From assembly GCA_945901045.1 (NCBI GenBank), contig CAMDKK010000017.1:1-61000 (forward strand): a stretch of 61,000 nucleotides of DNA, read 5' to 3'. Position numbers and translations under genes: made by a program. A model generated the notes under the pieces. It was not told the DNA's origin, made no database searches, and was given only the letters and a program-made list of their open reading frames with translations. This document shows positions 16,931-25,878 of the stretch, one piece after another. This DNA comes from Limnohabitans sp. Rim8. Its GTDB lineage: Bacteria > Pseudomonadota > Gammaproteobacteria > Burkholderiales > Burkholderiaceae_C. Positions within the stretch are counted from its first letter, which is position 1. Every line of letters starts with the position of its first letter.

Positions 16931-18142
16931 ATGAAACTCAATGACTCCATCCTCGCCGACGCGGCCGGTATTGCCGCTATTCGCAAAGACATTCACGCCC
17001 ACCCCGAGCTGTGCTTCAAAGAAGTGCGCACCGCCGACGTGGTGGCCAAACAATTAACCGATTGGGGCATCCCGATTCACCGCGGCATGGGCACCACCGG
17101 CGTGGTGGGCATCATCCATGGGCGCGATGGCGGCGCTTGCGGCCGAGGCATTGGCCTGCGCGCCGACATTGACGCTTTGCCGATGCAGGAGTTCAACACC
17201 TTTGCCCACGCCAGCAAGCACCAAGGCAAGATGCACGCGTGTGGCCATGACGGCCACACGGCCATGTTGTTGGCGGCGGCCAAACACTTGTCCAAGCACC
17301 GTGACTTTGACGGCACCATTTATGTCATTTTCCAACCCGCCGAAGAAGGCGGTGGCGGCGCCCGCGAAATGATCAAAGACGGCTTGTTCGAGCAGTTCAA
17401 AATGGAGTCCGTGTTCGGCATGCACAACTGGCCTGGCGGTTCAGTCGGGACCTTTGCGGTCAGCGCCGGTCCGGTCATGGCGTCGAGCAATGAATTCAAA
17501 ATCACCATCCGTGGCAAGGGCGGACATGCCGCCATGCCGCACACTGGCGTGGACCCTGTGCCGGTGGCTTGCCAAATGGTTCAAGGCTTTCAGACCATCA
17601 TCACCCGCAACAAAAAACCGGTTGATGCGGGGGTGATTTCGGTCACCATGATCCACGCGGGTGAGGCGACCAACGTGATCCCCGACTACTGTGAGCTGCA
17701 AGGCACCGTGCGCACTTTCAGCATCGAAGTACTCGACTTGATCGAGACGCGGATGAAGCAAGTCGCTGAAAACATTTGCGAAGCTTTTGACACGCAGTGC
17801 GAGTTTGAATTTGACCGCAACTACCCGCCCACGATCAACAGCGCCGCTGAAGCCGCGTTTGCCCGGCAGGTGATGACCGGCATTGTTGGCGCGGGCAACG
17901 TGATGGCGCAAGAGCCCACCATGGGCGCTGAAGATTTTTCTTACATGCTGCAGGCCAAGCCCGGGGCCTATGTGTTCATCTCCAATGGCGATGGAACTCA
18001 CCGCGACATGGGCCATGGCGGTGGCCCCTGCACCCTGCACAACCCGAGCTATGACTTCAATGACGACTTGATTCCCCTGGGCGGCACCTATTGGGTCGAG
18101 TTGGCCACGCAATGGCTGGCCAGACCCACTGATGCGGTCTGA
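16931..18142 (+). CDS. M20 family amidohydrolase (hippurate hydrolase-like)
   Basis: A 403-residue zinc amidohydrolase of the M20D group, which releases amino acids from N-acyl or amide conjugates. Motifs are HAHPELCFKE, the metal-site motif HACGHDGHTAML, AEEGGGGAREMI with the catalytic Glu pair, GMHNWPGG, and the C-terminal GAEDFSYM and HNPSYDFNDD. Length is typical. It is followed 12 bases later by an M14-like hydrolase on the same strand, which suggests a small catabolic operon for amide or peptide substrates. The exact substrate is not determined. Confidence 0.93.
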   Translation: MKLNDSILADAAGIAAIRKDIHAHPELCFKEVRTADVVAKQLTDWGIPIHRGMGTTGVVGIIHGRDGGACGRGIGLRADIDALPMQEFNTFAHASKHQGKMHACGHDGHTAMLLAAAKHLSKHRDFDGTIYVIFQPAEEGGGGAREMIKDGLFEQFKMESVFGMHNWPGGSVGTFAVSAGPVMASSNEFKITIRGKGGHAAMPHTGVDPVPVACQMVQGFQTIITRNKKPVDAGVISVTMIHAGEATNVIPDYCELQGTVRTFSIEVLDLIETRMKQVAENICEAFDTQCEFEFDRNYPPTINSAAEAAFARQVMTGIVGAGNVMAQEPTMGAEDFSYMLQAKPGAYVFISNGDGTHRDMGHGGGPCTLHNPSYDFNDDLIPLGGTYWVELATQWLARPTDAV

Positions 18143-18154
18143 GGCTCAGGTTTG

Positions 18155-19234
18155 ATGCAGGATCCATTTTCTCAAAGTTACGCCCAAGCGCGCGATAAGT
18201 TTTTGCATGCTGCCGACGCTGCGGGTCTGCCTGTCGAGTCACACCGCCATCCCCTGCCCGGTCGCGATGGTGAAATCTTGGCCATGGACGTGGTGCGCGA
18301 GGGGCCTGTGGATGCGCAAAGCCTGCTGATTGTCTCCAGTGCCTGCCATGGTGTGGAAGGCTATTGCGGCAGCGGCGTGCAAGTGCAAGCCCTGCAAGAC
18401 AGCGCTTGGCGCGAAGCGGCCCGCGCAAGCCAAGTGGCAGTGCTTTACATCCATGCGCTCAACCCCTACGGTTTTTCGCATGTGCGGCGCGTGACCCACG
18501 AAAACGTGGACTTGAACCGGAATTTTCAGGACTTCAGCCAAGCTTTGCCATTGAACGAGGCTTACCGCGAAGTCGAGCCTTTGCTGCTGCCCGAGGTCTG
18601 GCCACCCAACGAGGTCAATGCCCAAGCGACTGCCCAATTCATTGCGCAACATGGCATGGTGAGACTGCAAGCTGCCGTCACGCGTGGCCAGCACCAATAC
18701 CCTGATGGCATGTTCTTTGGCGGCACCTCTGAAACCTGGAGCAACCTGACACTGCGCAAAGTCTTGCAACAACACGCTCGCCAAACTCAACGTTTGGCCT
18801 GGATCGATCTGCACACAGGCCTAGGCCCCAGCGGAGTGGGTGAGCGCATTTTTGCCTGCGCGGACGATGCTGCTGCCTTTGCGCGTGCGCGCGCTTGGTG
18901 GGGCCCAAAAATCACCTCTATTTACGACGGTTCGTCCACTTCGGCCTTTCTCACCGGCTTGATGTGGATGGCAGCCTACCAAGAGTGTCCTCAGGCCGAG
19001 TACACCGGGCTGGCCTTGGAGTACGGCACCGAGCCTATGGAAAAAGTCATGATGGCGCTGCGCGCTGAGCATTGGCTGCACAACCATCCGCAAGCGTCTG
19101 CAGACTTGAAAGCGCAAATCAAGCAAGACCTGATGGATGCGTTCTACACCAATACCGATGCATGGCGCACGCAGATCCTTGCGCAAGCGCAAGAGGCGAT
19201 GCATCAAGCGGTTCGGGGGCTCTCTCAGGCTTGA
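18155..19234 (+). CDS. M14-like metallopeptidase, DUF2817 family
   Basis: A 359-residue protein of the DUF2817 family, related to M14 zinc carboxypeptidases. Candidate metal and catalytic residues are visible: ACHGVEGYCGSG (His and Glu), NPYGFSHVRRVTHENVDLNR, WIDLHTGLGPSG (third zinc ligand His) and ALEYGTEP (catalytic Glu). The ATG at 18155 is preferred over the adjoining TTG at 18152. It follows the M20 gene closely. Substrate unknown; amide or peptide trimming is inferred from the family and neighbour. Confidence 0.85.
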   Translation: MQDPFSQSYAQARDKFLHAADAAGLPVESHRHPLPGRDGEILAMDVVREGPVDAQSLLIVSSACHGVEGYCGSGVQVQALQDSAWREAARASQVAVLYIHALNPYGFSHVRRVTHENVDLNRNFQDFSQALPLNEAYREVEPLLLPEVWPPNEVNAQATAQFIAQHGMVRLQAAVTRGQHQYPDGMFFGGTSETWSNLTLRKVLQQHARQTQRLAWIDLHTGLGPSGVGERIFACADDAAAFARARAWWGPKITSIYDGSSTSAFLTGLMWMAAYQECPQAEYTGLALEYGTEPMEKVMMALRAEHWLHNHPQASADLKAQIKQDLMDAFYTNTDAWRTQILAQAQEAMHQAVRGLSQA

Positions 19235-19314
19235 CCCTTTCACATCAGCCCGGCTGAAAAAGACCATGGACCCCGTATCATCCTGACCATCGGGTTCAAC
19301 CCCAAGGTAGAGAT

Positions 19315-20277
19315 ATGAACAGCATTTCACGCGTTTTGATTTTGGGTGGCACCGGCTTTGTGGGTCGCCATGTGTGCGAGCAACTGGCCCGCTCGGGCAT
19401 GGCCATGACAGTGCCCACACGCCGCGCCGTGAATGCCGCAAGCGTGCAAAGTTTGCCCCGCTTGACGGTGATCGAAGCCGATGTTCACGACCCTGTACAA
19501 CTGCAGCAGTTGATGACGGGTCACGATGCGGTGGTCAACTTGGTGGCCATCTTGCATGGCAATGCCCATGCTTTTCAAAAAGCCCATGTCCAATTGCCCC
19601 GCACCATTGCCAGGGCATGCGCCGCGACAGGTGTGCGCCGATTGGTCCACCTGAGTGCGCTGGGTGCGGCGGCTGACGCGCCCTCTCTGTATCAAAAAAG
19701 CAAGGCCGGCGGTGAGTCTGTGCTGCACAGTGCGGGTCTTGACCTAACGGTGCTGCGCCCCAGCGTGATTTTTGGTGCCGAAGATAAATTTTTGAATCTT
19801 TTTGCCAAGATGCAATCTGTCTTACCCTTCATCCCTCTGGCGGGCAGCGCAACCCGTTTTCAACCCGTCTGGGTAGGCGATGTAGCCCATGCGGTCGTCC
19901 ACTGTCTGCAGCACTTAGACACCATGGACAGCACCTACGAAATTTGCGGCCCCGATGTCATGAGCCTGGCCGAATTGGTCCGTCAAGCGGGTGCTTGGAG
20001 TGGCGTCAACCAAGGTCTGGGCCGGCCCGTTTTGCCCATGCCCATGGCCGTGGGTTGGCTCCAAGCCGCGATGATGGAACTGGCCCCCGGAGCGCCGCTG
20101 ATGAGCCGCGATAATTTGCGCTCCATGCAAGTGGACAACGTCGCTTCTGCCCATGGCCTCGGGCTGAAAGCGCTGGGCATTTCCCCTGCCTCAGTGGCAG
20201 GGGTGGCACCCGGTTACCTCGGTGCCAAAGGGCCCCGCAGCGGGCTCAACCGAATGCGCAGATACGCGGGTCGTTGA
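19315..20277 (+). CDS. Complex I NDUFA9-like NAD(P)-binding protein
   Basis: A 320-residue atypical short-chain dehydrogenase of the NDUFA9 subfamily. The Rossmann nucleotide motif is ILGGTGFVGRHV at the N-terminus, followed by VVNLVAILHG and VHLSALGAAAD; the catalytic Tyr-xxx-Lys is represented by YQKSKAGGE. Bacterial members are usually annotated as NAD-dependent epimerases or complex I-associated proteins; no reaction is established. A ribosome-binding-site-like GGTAGAG precedes the ATG. Confidence 0.87.
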   Translation: MNSISRVLILGGTGFVGRHVCEQLARSGMAMTVPTRRAVNAASVQSLPRLTVIEADVHDPVQLQQLMTGHDAVVNLVAILHGNAHAFQKAHVQLPRTIARACAATGVRRLVHLSALGAAADAPSLYQKSKAGGESVLHSAGLDLTVLRPSVIFGAEDKFLNLFAKMQSVLPFIPLAGSATRFQPVWVGDVAHAVVHCLQHLDTMDSTYEICGPDVMSLAELVRQAGAWSGVNQGLGRPVLPMPMAVGWLQAAMMELAPGAPLMSRDNLRSMQVDNVASAHGLGLKALGISPASVAGVAPGYLGAKGPRSGLNRMRRYAGR

Positions 20278-20332
20278 TGATCAAGCGTCCCAGCGCGGTG
20301 CTGATACTGACTCTATTTACATAGGAAAATAC

Positions 20333-21016
20333 GTGCTAAAACTGTTCATAGGCAATAAAAATTATTCGTCCTGGTCCATGCGCCCCTGGGTGCTGATGCG
20401 ACAAACCGGTATTGCGTTTCAAGAAGTCATGCTGCGCTTTGACAGCTTTGAGACTGGCTCAACTTTCAAGGCAGGCCTGAAAGACATCACCCCGGTTGGC
20501 AAAGTCCCCGTGCTGACCGACGAAGGCTTTGCGGTGTGGGACACACTGGCCATTGCGGAATATCTGGCTGAGCAATTTCCAGAAAAAAACCTGTGGCCTG
20601 CTGACCCCCAAGCGCGCGCTCGGGCACGCAGCGTGTGCGCCGAAATGCACAGCGGCTTTGCCGGACTGCGCAGCGCTTGCCCAATGAATATCGAGGCCCA
20701 TTTGCCTGAGGTCGGTGCTTTGGCACTGCGCGACCAGCCCGCGGTGCGCGCGGATTTGCAGCGCATCATCGCTTTATGGAGCGGCTTGCTCGCCCAGCAC
20801 CAAGGCCCCATGCTGATGGGCGCCTTCAGCATCGTTGACGCTTATTTCACCCCCGTGGTCATGCGCCTTGTCACCTATGCCTTGCCGGTACCCGACGACG
20901 TGAAAGCCTACATGGACCGCCTGTGTGCCTTGCCAGGTGTCAGAGCCTGGACCGATGGTGCCTTGGCCGAAAAAGACTTCATTGATTTTGAAGAGCCTTT
21001 CCGTTTGCACCCCTGA
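20333..21016 (+). CDS. Glutathione S-transferase family protein
   Basis: A 227-residue GST. The N-terminal thioredoxin-like half starts LKLFIGNKNYSSWSMRPWVL, with the Ser/Trp-rich glutathione site of this subgroup, followed by GKVPVLTDEGFAVWDTLAIA (cis-Pro and the glutathione-binding acidic/Ser segment) and an all-helical C-terminal half. The GTG at 20333, with AGGAAA a few bases upstream, is chosen over longer in-frame starts, which would run into the preceding gene. The CCA-enzyme gene begins 6 bases after its stop. Confidence 0.9.
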   Translation: MLKLFIGNKNYSSWSMRPWVLMRQTGIAFQEVMLRFDSFETGSTFKAGLKDITPVGKVPVLTDEGFAVWDTLAIAEYLAEQFPEKNLWPADPQARARARSVCAEMHSGFAGLRSACPMNIEAHLPEVGALALRDQPAVRADLQRIIALWSGLLAQHQGPMLMGAFSIVDAYFTPVVMRLVTYALPVPDDVKAYMDRLCALPGVRAWTDGALAEKDFIDFEEPFRLHP

Positions 21017-21022
21017 AAACCA

Positions 21023-22306
21023 ATGGCCGGCCGCATCACCGAACACATCTTTGCCGTAGGCGGTGCCATTCGCGATGCATTGCTGGGTTTGCCCGTCAAA
21101 GACCGCGACTGGGTGGTGGTCGGCAGCACACCGGAACGCATGGCTGCGCAAGGCTATTTGCCTGTGGGCAAAGACTTTCCGGTTTTTTTGCACCCGCGCA
21201 CACAACAGGAATACGCGCTGGCCCGCACCGAGCGCAAAACCGCGCGGGGTTACAAGGGATTTGCGGTGCAGGCCTCCCCCGAGGTCACGCTCGAAGAAGA
21301 CTTGGCCCGACGCGACTTGTCCATCAACGCCATGGCCGTTCCTGCAGAATTTGCGGCGCTCGAAGGGGCCGCCTTGCTGGCGCATCTGCAAGACCCTTAT
21401 GGCGGCCTGCAAGACTTACAGCGCAAAGTGTTCAGGCATGTCACGCCTGCCTTCCGCGAAGACCCTGTGCGTATTTTGCGGGTAGCTCGCTTTGCGGCGC
21501 GCTTCTCTGATTTTTCGGTGGCCCCCGAAACTTTGGCCTTGATGCAGGAGATGGTCGCCGACGGTGAAGTCGATCATTTGGTGCCCGAGCGGGTTTGGCA
21601 AGAGATTGAACGTGGGCTGATGAGTGAGCGGCCTTCGCGCATGTTCGAGGTGCTGCGCGACTGCGGGGCTTTGTGCGTGTTGTTACCCGAAGTCGATCGT
21701 TTGTGGGGAATCCCCCAAAGGCCCGAATACCACCCCGAAGTGGACACCGGCATCCACTTGATGATGGTGCTCGACATGAGTGCGCGCCTTAACCTGTCTT
21801 TGCCAGTGCGGGTGGCTTGCCTGTTTCATGACTTGGGCAAGGGCACCACGCCAGCCGACGTATTGCCCCGACACATTGGCCATGAAGTGCGCAGCGCCAA
21901 GTTACTCCGGTCTGTTTGCGAGCGCCTTCGGGTGCCGACCGACTGCCGCACCTTGGCCGACACGGTGGCTCGCGAGCATGGCCATATTCACCGCAGCGGC
22001 GACTTGAATGCGGCTGCCCTCATGCGGCTTCTCGAGCGGTGCGACGCCTTGCGCCAACCCGCCCGAATGCAAGAAATTTTATGGGCCTGTGAGTGCGATG
22101 CCCGAGGACGCTTAGGGCTTGAGAACTCGCCCTATCCGCAACGCCAGCGACTGAGTCAAGCACTCGCGTGCGTATTGGCCGTCCCAACCGCTCCAATTGC
22201 AAGCCAAGCGCAAGCTGAAGGCTTGACCGGTATCGAAGTAGGCCAACGCATTCAGGCAGCGCGCATTGCGGCCTTGAAGGCTTTGGACGAAGCAGCCGCG
22301 ACCTGA
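21023..22306 (+). CDS. cca: Multifunctional CCA protein (tRNA nucleotidyltransferase with HD domain)
   Basis: Adds or repairs the 3'-CCA end of tRNAs. The 427-residue product begins with the class II nucleotidyltransferase motif FAVGGAIRDALLG, followed by KDRDWVVVG (metal-binding acidic pair) and RRDLSINAMA. The C-terminal half carries an HD phosphohydrolase motif, CLFHDLGKGTTP, as in the multifunctional CCA proteins of proteobacteria. Length fits that group. Confidence 0.95.
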   Translation: MAGRITEHIFAVGGAIRDALLGLPVKDRDWVVVGSTPERMAAQGYLPVGKDFPVFLHPRTQQEYALARTERKTARGYKGFAVQASPEVTLEEDLARRDLSINAMAVPAEFAALEGAALLAHLQDPYGGLQDLQRKVFRHVTPAFREDPVRILRVARFAARFSDFSVAPETLALMQEMVADGEVDHLVPERVWQEIERGLMSERPSRMFEVLRDCGALCVLLPEVDRLWGIPQRPEYHPEVDTGIHLMMVLDMSARLNLSLPVRVACLFHDLGKGTTPADVLPRHIGHEVRSAKLLRSVCERLRVPTDCRTLADTVAREHGHIHRSGDLNAAALMRLLERCDALRQPARMQEILWACECDARGRLGLENSPYPQRQRLSQALACVLAVPTAPIASQAQAEGLTGIEVGQRIQAARIAALKALDEAAAT

Positions 22307-22320
22307 AACTGCCCGCAAGA

Positions 22321-22770
22321 TTAACGCGGCGTACGCACGGCTTGTTGGGCCCATTGCACGATGTCGGCAGCCGATCGGAAGGCGCCTGTTTGCCGGGCTA
22401 CTTCGCGTCCACCGACAAACAAGGCCAAGGTCGGGATGCTGCGGATATTGAACCGGCTGGCCAGTTGCTGTTCCTCTTCGGTATTGACTTTGGCCAGGCG
22501 CATGGCCGGCTCCAAACCTTGGGCCGCTTGTTCAAACGCGGGCGCCATCATTTTGCAAGGGCCGCACCAAGGTGCCCAAAAATCGACCAGGACCGGTACT
22601 TGATTGCGCACGGTGTGCTTGTCAAAAGCCGCTGCATTCAAAACCACGGGCGCACCTTGCCACAAAGGCTGGTGGCAACTGCCGCAGTCGGGTGAGTGGG
22701 TCTGGTCGGTCTGCCGCACGCGGTTGGTGGTGTGGCAGTGTGGACAAACGATGTGAAGAGTCTCTGACAT
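22321..22770 (-). CDS. trxC: Thioredoxin 2 (TrxC-like) with N-terminal zinc ribbon
   Basis: A 149-residue disulfide reductase. The N-terminal zinc ribbon has two CxxC pairs (IVCPHC and CGSCHQP) and the thioredoxin fold carries the active site WAPWCGPCKMM and the cis-Pro segment IRSIPTLALF. The ATG at 22770 (MSETLHIVCPHC) is the natural family start; an in-frame ATG eight codons upstream is less likely. It is convergent with cca. Confidence 0.93.
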   Translation of the reverse strand: MSETLHIVCPHCHTTNRVRQTDQTHSPDCGSCHQPLWQGAPVVLNAAAFDKHTVRNQVPVLVDFWAPWCGPCKMMAPAFEQAAQGLEPAMRLAKVNTEEEQQLASRFNIRSIPTLALFVGGREVARQTGAFRSAADIVQWAQQAVRTPR

Positions 22771-22878
22771 CAAACGAACTCCGGCTGTGTTCATTCACAA
22801 ATGGGGTCCATCGGGGTCAATTCAAGATCAGGCCGGTGTCCACGCCCGGCCAGCCTTATTGAGGCCACCAAATGGAGA

Positions 22879-23145
22879 TCAACGTGCCGGTGGGCGACGC
22901 GGGGCCGCCGGGCCTGGTGCGCGGCCAGCCAAGTGACGGAAGCTGATACGACCTTTGGTCAGGTCGTAGGGAGACAACTCCAAAGTTACGCGGTCACCTG
23001 CCAAGATGCGGATGTGGTTCTTGCGCATCTTGCCAGCGGAATAAGCGATCAATTGGTGACCGTTGTCAAGCGTCACGCGAAAGCGCGTGTCAGGCAAGAC
23101 TTCGTTCACAACACCCATTTGTTCGATCAGATCTTCTTTAGCCAT
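22879..23145 (-). CDS. infA: Translation initiation factor IF-1 (C-terminally extended form)
   Basis: An 88-residue IF-1: an OB-fold protein that occupies the ribosomal A site during initiation. The family core is clear ([53 protein letters not shown]). It is longer than the usual 72 residues because of a Pro/Arg/Ala tail, [18 protein letters not shown]. Betaproteobacteria often have a second IF-1 outside the ribosomal-protein operon; this location, next to a small hypothetical gene, fits that copy. A compact GC hairpin follows at about 22831-22851 without a T-tract. Confidence 0.95.
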   Translation of the reverse strand: MAKEDLIEQMGVVNEVLPDTRFRVTLDNGHQLIAYSAGKMRKNHIRILAGDRVTLELSPYDLTKGRISFRHLAGRAPGPAAPRRPPAR

Positions 23146-23175
23146 TCAGTTCTCTTTCGTAAATCGGTTGTTAGC

Positions 23176-23421
23176 TCATTGGGGCTGCGTAGTTTCACGC
23201 ACCCAATCCAAACCTTGTGCCAACGCAAAACTAGCAGCCGCGTCGCGAGTCGCGAAATCGCTGGTGAAACACATCACGCGGTCGGTACTGGCGCTGCCAC
23301 GTCCACTGGCCACGGAAACTTGTGCCACAAAGCGGCCTGTAGGCAAAGCGCGTGGACACGCGACAATCCGGTATTTTCCCACGGTGACGGGGGAGTTTTC
23401 AAATGTAATTGTATGAATCAT
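23176..23421 (-). CDS. Small conserved hypothetical protein
   Basis: An 81-residue protein, soluble by composition, not recognised. Strands such as YRIVACPRALPTGRFVAQVSV and a C-terminal helix (DFATRDAAASFALAQGLDWV) suggest a small alpha/beta fold. The start ATG at 23421 lies 30 bases upstream of IF-1 on the same strand, so the two may be cotranscribed. Codon use looks like that of the neighbours, supporting a real gene. Confidence 0.65.
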   Translation of the reverse strand: MIHTITFENSPVTVGKYRIVACPRALPTGRFVAQVSVASGRGSASTDRVMCFTSDFATRDAAASFALAQGLDWVRETTQPQ

Positions 23422-23536
23422 GACTAACTGCTAAAAATATCAGCACAGTGGCGGTAAAAAGCCACATGAAGATAAACAAATTCGGCTTGCCCAAAAGCCG
23501 TGAATACGCCTCTTTAGGGGCGGTGAAAATCTCCAT
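23399..23536 (-). CDS. Possible 45-residue single-pass membrane protein
   Basis: A short reading frame starting MEIFTAPKEAYSRLLGKPN and continuing into one strongly hydrophobic segment (about residues 20-37, LFIFMWLFTATVLIFLAV). It overlaps the next small gene by 23 bases. No ribosome binding site is evident, and its ATG sits inside a perfect 15-base palindrome, so translation is uncertain; a longer in-frame start at 23653 adds a segment with no family character. It may be a real small membrane protein or chance. Confidence 0.3.
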   Translation of the reverse strand: MEIFTAPKEAYSRLLGKPNLFIFMWLFTATVLIFLAVSHDSYNYI

Positions 23537-23620
23537 AGTTAAACTATGAAGTTTACGCAAGGGGTGGAGGGACGGGAACAAGCCTCTTAAAGAGGGTGCG
23601 CAATAAGAACGTTGACGTTC
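23534..23620. repeat. Three perfect short palindromes in a small-gene intergenic region
   Basis: Three exact inverted repeats lie within 87 bases: CATAGTT-A-AACTATG (23534-23548), CCTCTT-A-AAGAGG (23583-23595) and GAACGT-TG-ACGTTC (23607-23620); GATC-GCGCT-GATC follows nearly at once. The stretch between the DUF2905 gene and the 81-residue hypothetical gene has no other clear content. The repeats could be operators, a structured leader, or part of a small RNA. Confidence 0.45.
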
Positions 23621-23671
23621 GATCGCGCTGATCTGTCGCCTTGAGCGATCCATTAATGTAACACAAACTGT

Positions 23672-23866
23672 TCAAAGCCATTTGGCGATCAGGCTGGCCA
23701 GCACACTGATCAGCACGGTGGTAGTGATTGGCAAAAAGAATTCGCGTCCAAAAAGCTTGAAACGAAAGTCGCCCGGCAGATTGCCCAGGCCCATTTTCTT
23801 CAGCCAAGGCCGCAGGCCACTGATCAGGATCAGCGCCAACAAAGTCACGATCAACCAACGGATCAT
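23672..23866 (-). CDS. DUF2905 family small membrane protein
   Basis: A 64-residue inner-membrane protein of the DUF2905 family. It has two membrane segments (about 1-17, RWLIVTLLALILISGL, and 44-62) joined by the conserved loop GLGNLPGDFRFKLFG, which identifies the family. The ATG at 23866 is chosen; a longer in-frame start adds an Arg-rich non-family extension. It starts 7 bases after the methyltransferase stop, so the two are probably cotranscribed. Function unknown. Confidence 0.88.
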   Translation of the reverse strand: MIRWLIVTLLALILISGLRPWLKKMGLGNLPGDFRFKLFGREFFLPITTTVLISVLASLIAKWL

Positions 23867-23873
23867 GCGCCGC

Positions 23874-24986
23874 TCACAGTCTGTGACTCCGGTCGCCCGC
23901 CGCAAAACCGCTGGCCTGCCACGCATCGCTGGTCGAAAAACCCACCACCTTGAAGAGTTCACCCATTTCGTGCTCGGCCATCAGTTTTTGGGCCTGACTT
24001 CGCCCGGCAAGCTCAGTCTGCGCCATGGCTTCGGCCAATCCCAGATTCAACAAAAAGCGGGCTTGGCTGCTGTAGCCCAACACATGCAAGCCTTGGTCTT
24101 GAGCAGCCAAAGCAATGCCGGTGAAGTTCACGTGCGCGGTGATGTCCTTCAGACCGACCGCGACCAAGGGGTTCATGTCCGACTGGTGTGCTTGGTGGCA
24201 CATCACCGTGCCCATGTGGCGCTGGGGATGAAAATACTCGGCCTCAGGGAAACCGTAATCCAGAAAGAAAGCCGCGCCGCCGCGCGCGCTGGCCAACAAG
24301 CGTTCGGCCACGCTGGCGACAAAAGCTTCGGCCTGAGGCTGAATTTCGGTCAAGTAATCATGCGCGCCCTCCACCTCGCAAGGTGGACGGGCCTGCGTGG
24401 GCTGGTCCGCCCACACGAGTTGCCCTTCATGCAGGGCCACACCGCGTTCATGCCACGCCCCATTCAAGCGTGCCAACAGCCTCACCGGCATGGCGTCGAG
24501 CACCTCGTTGCCGATGACCACACCTTGCATGGCATCGGGCAGGGCACTGAGCCATCGGACCTTCTCGCCAAAGGGGGCCAGCGTTTGCTGCTGCCGTTCG
24601 CGCAGCGTGCCGGACAAGTCGATGATGTTGTAGGCCTCGACCGCACTGCCCAGTGCGGTGAGCAATTGCTGCGCCAAAGCGCCTGTTCCGGCGCCAAACT
24701 CATAAATTTCGCAGGTCTGGGTGGCCTGCAAGGCCTCACCCACCTGCACTGCCAGCGTGCGACCAAACAAGGGCGACAACTCCGGTGCGGTGACAAAATC
24801 GCTGCCAGATTCAGGGCGGGTGCCGAATTTCTGCAGGGCATTGGCGTAATAACCCAAGCCGGGTTGGTACAAAGCCAAGGCTTCAAAATGGTCAAAGCCG
24901 ATCCATCCACCTGCCTTGTGGATCGCGTCACGGATAATCTGGGTCAGTTGTGCCGAAATCTCTTCGGCCGTCATGTGGGACTTCAT
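23874..24986 (-). CDS. SAM-dependent methyltransferase, MidA/NDUFAF7 family (COG1565)
   Basis: A 370-residue class I methyltransferase of the family that includes mitochondrial NDUFAF7, which methylates an arginine of complex I subunit NDUFS2; the bacterial target is not established. Signatures are FDHFEALALYQPGLGYYANA, the SAM-binding YEFGAGTGALAQQL, and VIGNEVLDAMPVRLL. Start choice is uncertain: ATG at 24986 (MKSHMTAEE) or 24974 (MTAEE). It is divergent from the SDR gene. An NDUFA9-like gene lies 4 kb away, but no complex I genes are here. Confidence 0.87.
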   Translation of the reverse strand: MKSHMTAEEISAQLTQIIRDAIHKAGGWIGFDHFEALALYQPGLGYYANALQKFGTRPESGSDFVTAPELSPLFGRTLAVQVGEALQATQTCEIYEFGAGTGALAQQLLTALGSAVEAYNIIDLSGTLRERQQQTLAPFGEKVRWLSALPDAMQGVVIGNEVLDAMPVRLLARLNGAWHERGVALHEGQLVWADQPTQARPPCEVEGAHDYLTEIQPQAEAFVASVAERLLASARGGAAFFLDYGFPEAEYFHPQRHMGTVMCHQAHQSDMNPLVAVGLKDITAHVNFTGIALAAQDQGLHVLGYSSQARFLLNLGLAEAMAQTELAGRSQAQKLMAEHEMGELFKVVGFSTSDAWQASGFAAGDRSHRL

Positions 24987-25089
24987 ACATTGTTCAATTT
25001 CGCTGTGATTATCAGGCCGAACGGTGCGCAAAGTAACGCGCAGAGTTTCAAAGAAAGAGCCGCGCAAAGTGTCTCATTGTGGAGCAGGC

Positions 25090-25878
25090 ATGGCTAAAAG
25101 CGTCTTGGTCACAGGGGGCGCACGTCGATTGGGCGCCCTGATTTGCCAGCAATTTGCCCAAGACGGTTGGCAGGTGTGGTGCCACGCGCAACGCTCCGTG
25201 GCAGAGGCACAAGCTTTGTGCGCCCACATCATGGCTGCGGGGGGACAAGCGCGCACCGTGCAAGCCGACCTCGCATCGGAAACCGACCGGCAGCAGATGA
25301 TGGCGCACATCGCCGCCGTGTCTGGACCCTTGGACTGCTTGGTGAACAATGCCTCGAGCTTTGAGCCCGATGCAGCGCAGGATTTTTCAGTGCACGACAT
25401 GCGCCAGCAACTGGAAGTGAATCTGGTGGCCCCGCTGGACCTCTCACGCCTGATGGCGCAAAGCCCGCCCGACAGCAACACGACCGGATCACGCAGCATC
25501 ATCCATGTGCTCGATCAAAAAGTGCTCAACCTGAATCCGGATTATTTTTCTTACACCGTCTCCAAACTCGCTTTGGAGCGCAGCGTAGCCTTGCAAGCCC
25601 AAGCACTGGCCCCGCACATTCGTGTGTGTGGTGTTGCACCGGGTCTGATGTTCTTAAGTGGCCCTCAAACCCAGGCCAATTTTGACCAGTCCAGCCAGAT
25701 CAATTTGCTCCGCCGGGCGATTGACCCCCATCAAGTGGCTGCAACTTGCCTGTTCCTGGCCAAGCAGGATGCCCTCAATGGCGTCACACTGCCGGTTGAC
25801 AATGGTCAACACCTGGTGCCCCTGTCTCGCGACGTGATGTTTGTGGCGAGCAACGAATTGAAAGAAGACCATGCTTGA
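25090..25878 (+). CDS. SDR family oxidoreductase, probable pteridine reductase
   Basis: A 262-residue short-chain dehydrogenase. The cofactor motif is VTGGARRLGALI, whose Arg-Arg suggests NADPH, followed by LVNNASSFEPD and the catalytic YTVSKLALE. From the ATG at 25090 it fits the length of pteridine/dihydromonapterin reductases (FolM/PTR1-like). It overlaps the first of two FolB-type genes by 8 bases, which supports a pterin or folate role. Confidence 0.85.
   Translation: MAKSVLVTGGARRLGALICQQFAQDGWQVWCHAQRSVAEAQALCAHIMAAGGQARTVQADLASETDRQQMMAHIAAVSGPLDCLVNNASSFEPDAAQDFSVHDMRQQLEVNLVAPLDLSRLMAQSPPDSNTTGSRSIIHVLDQKVLNLNPDYFSYTVSKLALERSVALQAQALAPHIRVCGVAPGLMFLSGPQTQANFDQSSQINLLRRAIDPHQVAATCLFLAKQDALNGVTLPVDNGQHLVPLSRDVMFVASNELKEDHA

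Noticed and set aside
20222-20332. Longer N-terminus for the GST gene
   Set aside because: It overlaps the end of the NDUFA9-like gene; the GTG at 20333 has a good ribosome binding site and yields the family N-terminus.
22831-22851. Terminator after the IF-1 gene
   Set aside because: GGCCGG and CCGGCC form a GC-rich hairpin, but no T-tract follows on either strand.
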